25,842 nt of DNA, taken from an uncultured Collinsella sp. GTDB lineage: Bacteria > Actinomycetota > Coriobacteriia > Coriobacteriales > Coriobacteriaceae. The first letter of the stretch is position 1; each line of letters opens with the position of its first letter. The notes under the pieces were generated by a model that ran no database searches, was not told the DNA's origin, and saw nothing but the letters and a program-made list of their open reading frames with translations. The translations under genes and the position numbers were made by a program. Below, one piece after another: positions 23,484 to 25,842 of this stretch. The stretch covers positions 1 through 25,842 of the forward strand of contig CATYJU010000027.1 of NCBI GenBank assembly GCA_958407995.1, given 5' to 3'.

Positions 23484-24728
23484 ATGCCTAAAGGACTGAA
23501 TGTACACAGCGAGATTGGTAAGCTCAAGAAAGTTGTGCTTCACCGCCCCGGTCGTGACCTTGTGAACGTAAAGGCAGAAGAGTTCGAGGATGTCTGGATT
23601 CACGACTGTTTCTATCTTGATGTGGCTCAAAAGGAGCATGATGCCTTTGCGGATCTTCTGAGGAGCGAAGGTGTTGAAGTTCTCTATATGGAGAAACTCG
23701 TTGCTGAAGCGCTGGATGCATGCCCCTCGGCTCGCGCTGAGTTTACCGATACATTTATGGCTGAGAGCGGAATTGTCAATCCTATGCTTGAGCAGGCTGT
23801 TCGTGAAAAGCTCGACGCTATTTCAGATTCGTATCAGTTTGTACTTGAGGCTATGGGGGGGTATCGTTATCGTGACCTTGAGCTGCCTCGCGTCTCGACT
23901 ACGCTTAGCATGATGGATAATGAGGATGCGAAGCCCGATGATTTGGTGTTGAAGCCTCTTCCGAGTTCATATTTCTCTCGCGATCCTCTTGCTTCTGTGG
24001 GCAAAGGCGTTCTGCTTCACCATATGTATTGGAAACAGCGAGATCGTGAAGTGCCCTTCTATGAAGCGATTTTCAAATACCATCCCGATTATGCAGGGAC
24101 TCCGATTTGGTACGACCATAAGAATCCCTGGCATATCGAGGGCGGTGATGTGCTTAACATTAACGCTCATACCTTGGCTATTGGAATTAGCCAGCGAACT
24201 GAGGCGGCTGCGATTGAGGAGCTTGCAAAGAATTTGTTCTGGGGATCTGGGAATTCTGAGATCGATACCGTTTACGCTATTAAAATCCCCAACGGCTATG
24301 CTTACATGCATCTTGACACCGTTTGCACCATGGTGGATTTCGATAAGTTTACAGTTTATCCCGGTATTTTTGAGACCCTTCGTGTTTATCGTCTGACTCG
24401 TGGTGACTCTGAGGGAATGGTCGCTGTTCAAGAGATTGATGACACGCTTGAGCATATTCTTGAAATGGCTACTGGCGTGGAGAAGGTGCAGCTTATTGAG
24501 TGCGGTGCCGGCGATATGGTTGAGGCGTCTCGCGAGCAGTGGAACGACGGGTCGAACACTCTTGCCGTTGCTCCTGGTAAAGTCTGTGTTTACGAGCGCA
24601 ATGTTGTCACAAATGATGAGCTCTACAAGAACGGTTTGGAACTTTTGGTCGTTCCCTCCGAGGAACTGTCCCGCGGTCGTGGCGGCCCGCGCTGCATGAG
24701 CATGCCCTTCTGGCGCGAAGATATTTAG
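23484..24728 (+). CDS. arcA: Arginine deiminase
   Basis: A 414-residue arginine deiminase, first enzyme of the arginine deiminase pathway: L-arginine to citrulline plus ammonia, cytoplasmic. Catalytic residues visible: Asp in FSRDP, Glu in WHIEGGDV, His and Asp in MHLDTV, Arg in SQRTEA, and Cys in the loop SRGRGGPRCMSMPFWRED, which keeps the Arg five residues before Cys. The position that is Asn in many ADIs (before TRDP) is Ser here. It starts 28 nt after the antiporter with GGAG 8 nt upstream. The next gene follows after 32 nt, so this is one operon. It is more canonical than the divergent copy at 20509-21759. Confidence 0.93.
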   Translation: MPKGLNVHSEIGKLKKVVLHRPGRDLVNVKAEEFEDVWIHDCFYLDVAQKEHDAFADLLRSEGVEVLYMEKLVAEALDACPSARAEFTDTFMAESGIVNPMLEQAVREKLDAISDSYQFVLEAMGGYRYRDLELPRVSTTLSMMDNEDAKPDDLVLKPLPSSYFSRDPLASVGKGVLLHHMYWKQRDREVPFYEAIFKYHPDYAGTPIWYDHKNPWHIEGGDVLNINAHTLAIGISQRTEAAAIEELAKNLFWGSGNSEIDTVYAIKIPNGYAYMHLDTVCTMVDFDKFTVYPGIFETLRVYRLTRGDSEGMVAVQEIDDTLEHILEMATGVEKVQLIECGAGDMVEASREQWNDGSNTLAVAPGKVCVYERNVVTNDELYKNGLELLVVPSEELSRGRGGPRCMSMPFWREDI

Positions 24729-24760
24729 TTGCAAATCCACTGTGATAGGAGATGGCGAAT

Positions 24761-25771
24761 ATGGGTGTTAATATCGCTGGTCGCAGTTTTCTGAAGCTGC
24801 TTGATTACACGACGGAAGAGATTGAGTATCTGCTTGAGCTTTCTGCTAACTTCAAAAGCATGAAGCGTGCCGGTGTTCCGCATAAATACCTTGAAGGCAA
24901 GAATATTGTTTTGCTATTTGAGAAGACTTCCACGCGTACTCGCTGCGCCTTCGAAGTTGGTGCACTTGACCTTGGCATGGGTGTAACTTATTTGGATCCG
25001 GGCTCGTCCCAGATGGGCAAAAAGGAGTCGATTGAGGACACGGCTCGCGTCCTTGGCCGCATGTATGACGGAATTGAATACCGCGGCTTTGAACAGGCGA
25101 AGGTTGAGGAGCTTGCTGCAAAAGCTGGGGTTCCCGTTTGGAATGGGCTGACTACTGAATTCCACCCGACTCAAGTGCTTGCCGATATTCTGACCATGCG
25201 TGAAGAGTTTGGAGAGATTAAGGGCAGGAAACTTACATTTTTTGGTAAGGCGGCCGGAAACGTCGCCGATTCGCTCATGGTCATTTGCGCTAAGCTCGGC
25301 ATTAACTACTGTTCTTGCGGCCCAATCGGGGGAAATTCGGAGGGGGCTACATCCTATGATCCTGAACTCCTTGCAGAATGTAGTCGTATTGCGGCCGAGC
25401 ATGGATCGACGATTACCATTACAGAGGATATTGAGGAAGGCGCTCGTGATGCCGATGTAATTTACACGGATGTTTGGGTTGGCATGGGTCAGCCCGCAGA
25501 GCTGTGGGAAAGCCGCATTAAGCTCATGTCGCCGTATCGTGTGACCGCTGAGGTGATGTCTATGGCAAAGCCCGAGGCAATTTTCCTCCACTGCCTTCCG
25601 AGCTTTCACGATACTAATACTACTGTTGGTGCCGAAATTGCTGAGAAGTTTGGAGTCACCGAAATGGAAGTCACGGACGAGGTTTTTGAGTCCGATAAGT
25701 CTCGTGTTTTCCAAGAAGCGGAGAATCGCATGCATACGATTAAGGCGGTGATGTACGCAACGCTTAAGTAG
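24761..25771 (+). CDS. arcB: Ornithine carbamoyltransferase (catabolic)
   Basis: A 336-residue ornithine carbamoyltransferase. In this context it runs catabolically, splitting citrulline with phosphate to ornithine and carbamoyl phosphate. Visible: the carbamoyl-phosphate motif STRTR (KTSTRTRCAFE), HPTQ in EFHPTQVLAD, and HCLP in LHCLPSFHD. The ornithine loop, usually DxxxSMG, reads DVWVGMG, with Gly for Ser. The start is ATG 24761, 9 nt after AGGAG; ATG 24752 directly abuts that site. The symbol follows from operon context; sequence alone does not separate ArcB from ArgF. ArcC (carbamate kinase) is not seen and may follow the window. Confidence 0.92.
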   Translation: MGVNIAGRSFLKLLDYTTEEIEYLLELSANFKSMKRAGVPHKYLEGKNIVLLFEKTSTRTRCAFEVGALDLGMGVTYLDPGSSQMGKKESIEDTARVLGRMYDGIEYRGFEQAKVEELAAKAGVPVWNGLTTEFHPTQVLADILTMREEFGEIKGRKLTFFGKAAGNVADSLMVICAKLGINYCSCGPIGGNSEGATSYDPELLAECSRIAAEHGSTITITEDIEEGARDADVIYTDVWVGMGQPAELWESRIKLMSPYRVTAEVMSMAKPEAIFLHCLPSFHDTNTTVGAEIAEKFGVTEMEVTDEVFESDKSRVFQEAENRMHTIKAVMYATLK

Positions 25772-25777
25772 CGGGGC

Positions 25778-25808
25778 GCTGAGAAAACGGTTGATTTCTG
25801 ATCTCAGC
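25778..25808 (+). repeat. Hairpin after arcB
   Basis: GCTGAGA and TCTCAGC form a 7-bp perfect stem around a 17-nt loop, starting 6 nt after the stop. There is no T-run, so it is not a convincing terminator. It may be an intercistronic processing or stability element before a downstream arc gene. Confidence 0.35.
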
Positions 25809-25842
25809 CGAACACATTGAGCGGATAGGCCGTTCCCGCAGC

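Overview
The window looks like a chromosomal segment of a high-GC, anaerobic, gut-type Actinobacterium of the class Coriobacteriia, most likely Collinsella or a close relative. This is inferred from gene content and codon style (a C69 dipeptidase, a class III fructose-bisphosphatase, a divergent methionyl-tRNA synthetase, QueH and an arginine deiminase pathway). No rRNA or marker gene in the window proves it. I saw no tRNA, rRNA, CRISPR array, transposase or phage gene.

Layout. 240-4051 (+): C69 dipeptidase, then a phasin-like coiled-coil protein tightly linked to a UbiB/AarF-type kinase, closed by a rho-independent terminator. 4144-9207 (+): the most striking unit. A candidate promoter and a cobalamin riboswitch precede a very large secreted, membrane-anchored protein with four tandem DUF4430 (transcobalamin C-terminal-like) domains, a PQQ-type beta-propeller and a Listeria-Bacteroides repeat. 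An 11-bp-overlapping second gene encodes an anchored protein with a single DUF4430 domain, and a strong terminator follows. Together these look like a vitamin-B12-repressed surface capture system.

9246-12322 (-): two paralogous GtrA-type membrane proteins and class III fructose-1,6-bisphosphatase, the latter with a perfect 10-bp dyad in its leader. 12643-13533 (+): a DegV-family fatty-acid-binding protein, which converges through a shared hairpin on an unassigned TIM-barrel protein (-). 14898-15068 (+): a 56-residue single-pass membrane protein. 15093-18504 (-): an RsmB/RsmF-type RNA m5C methyltransferase and a methionyl-tRNA-synthetase-like protein, separated by an unusual nested palindromic element. 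18637-19789 (+): a DUF3267 zincin-like membrane protein and QueH (epoxyqueuosine reductase).

19850-25771: an arginine deiminase (ADI) locus, visibly more AT-rich than the rest. On the minus strand a divergent arginine deiminase paralog is followed after 2 nt by an XRE/S24-type regulator that has lost its autoprotease residues. On the plus strand an ArcD/YfcC-type antiporter, a second, more typical arginine deiminase and a catabolic ornithine carbamoyltransferase form an operon. The divergent promoter region holds two near-identical operator-like repeats 31 bp apart. Carbamate kinase, the last step of the pathway, is not in the window and may lie just downstream.
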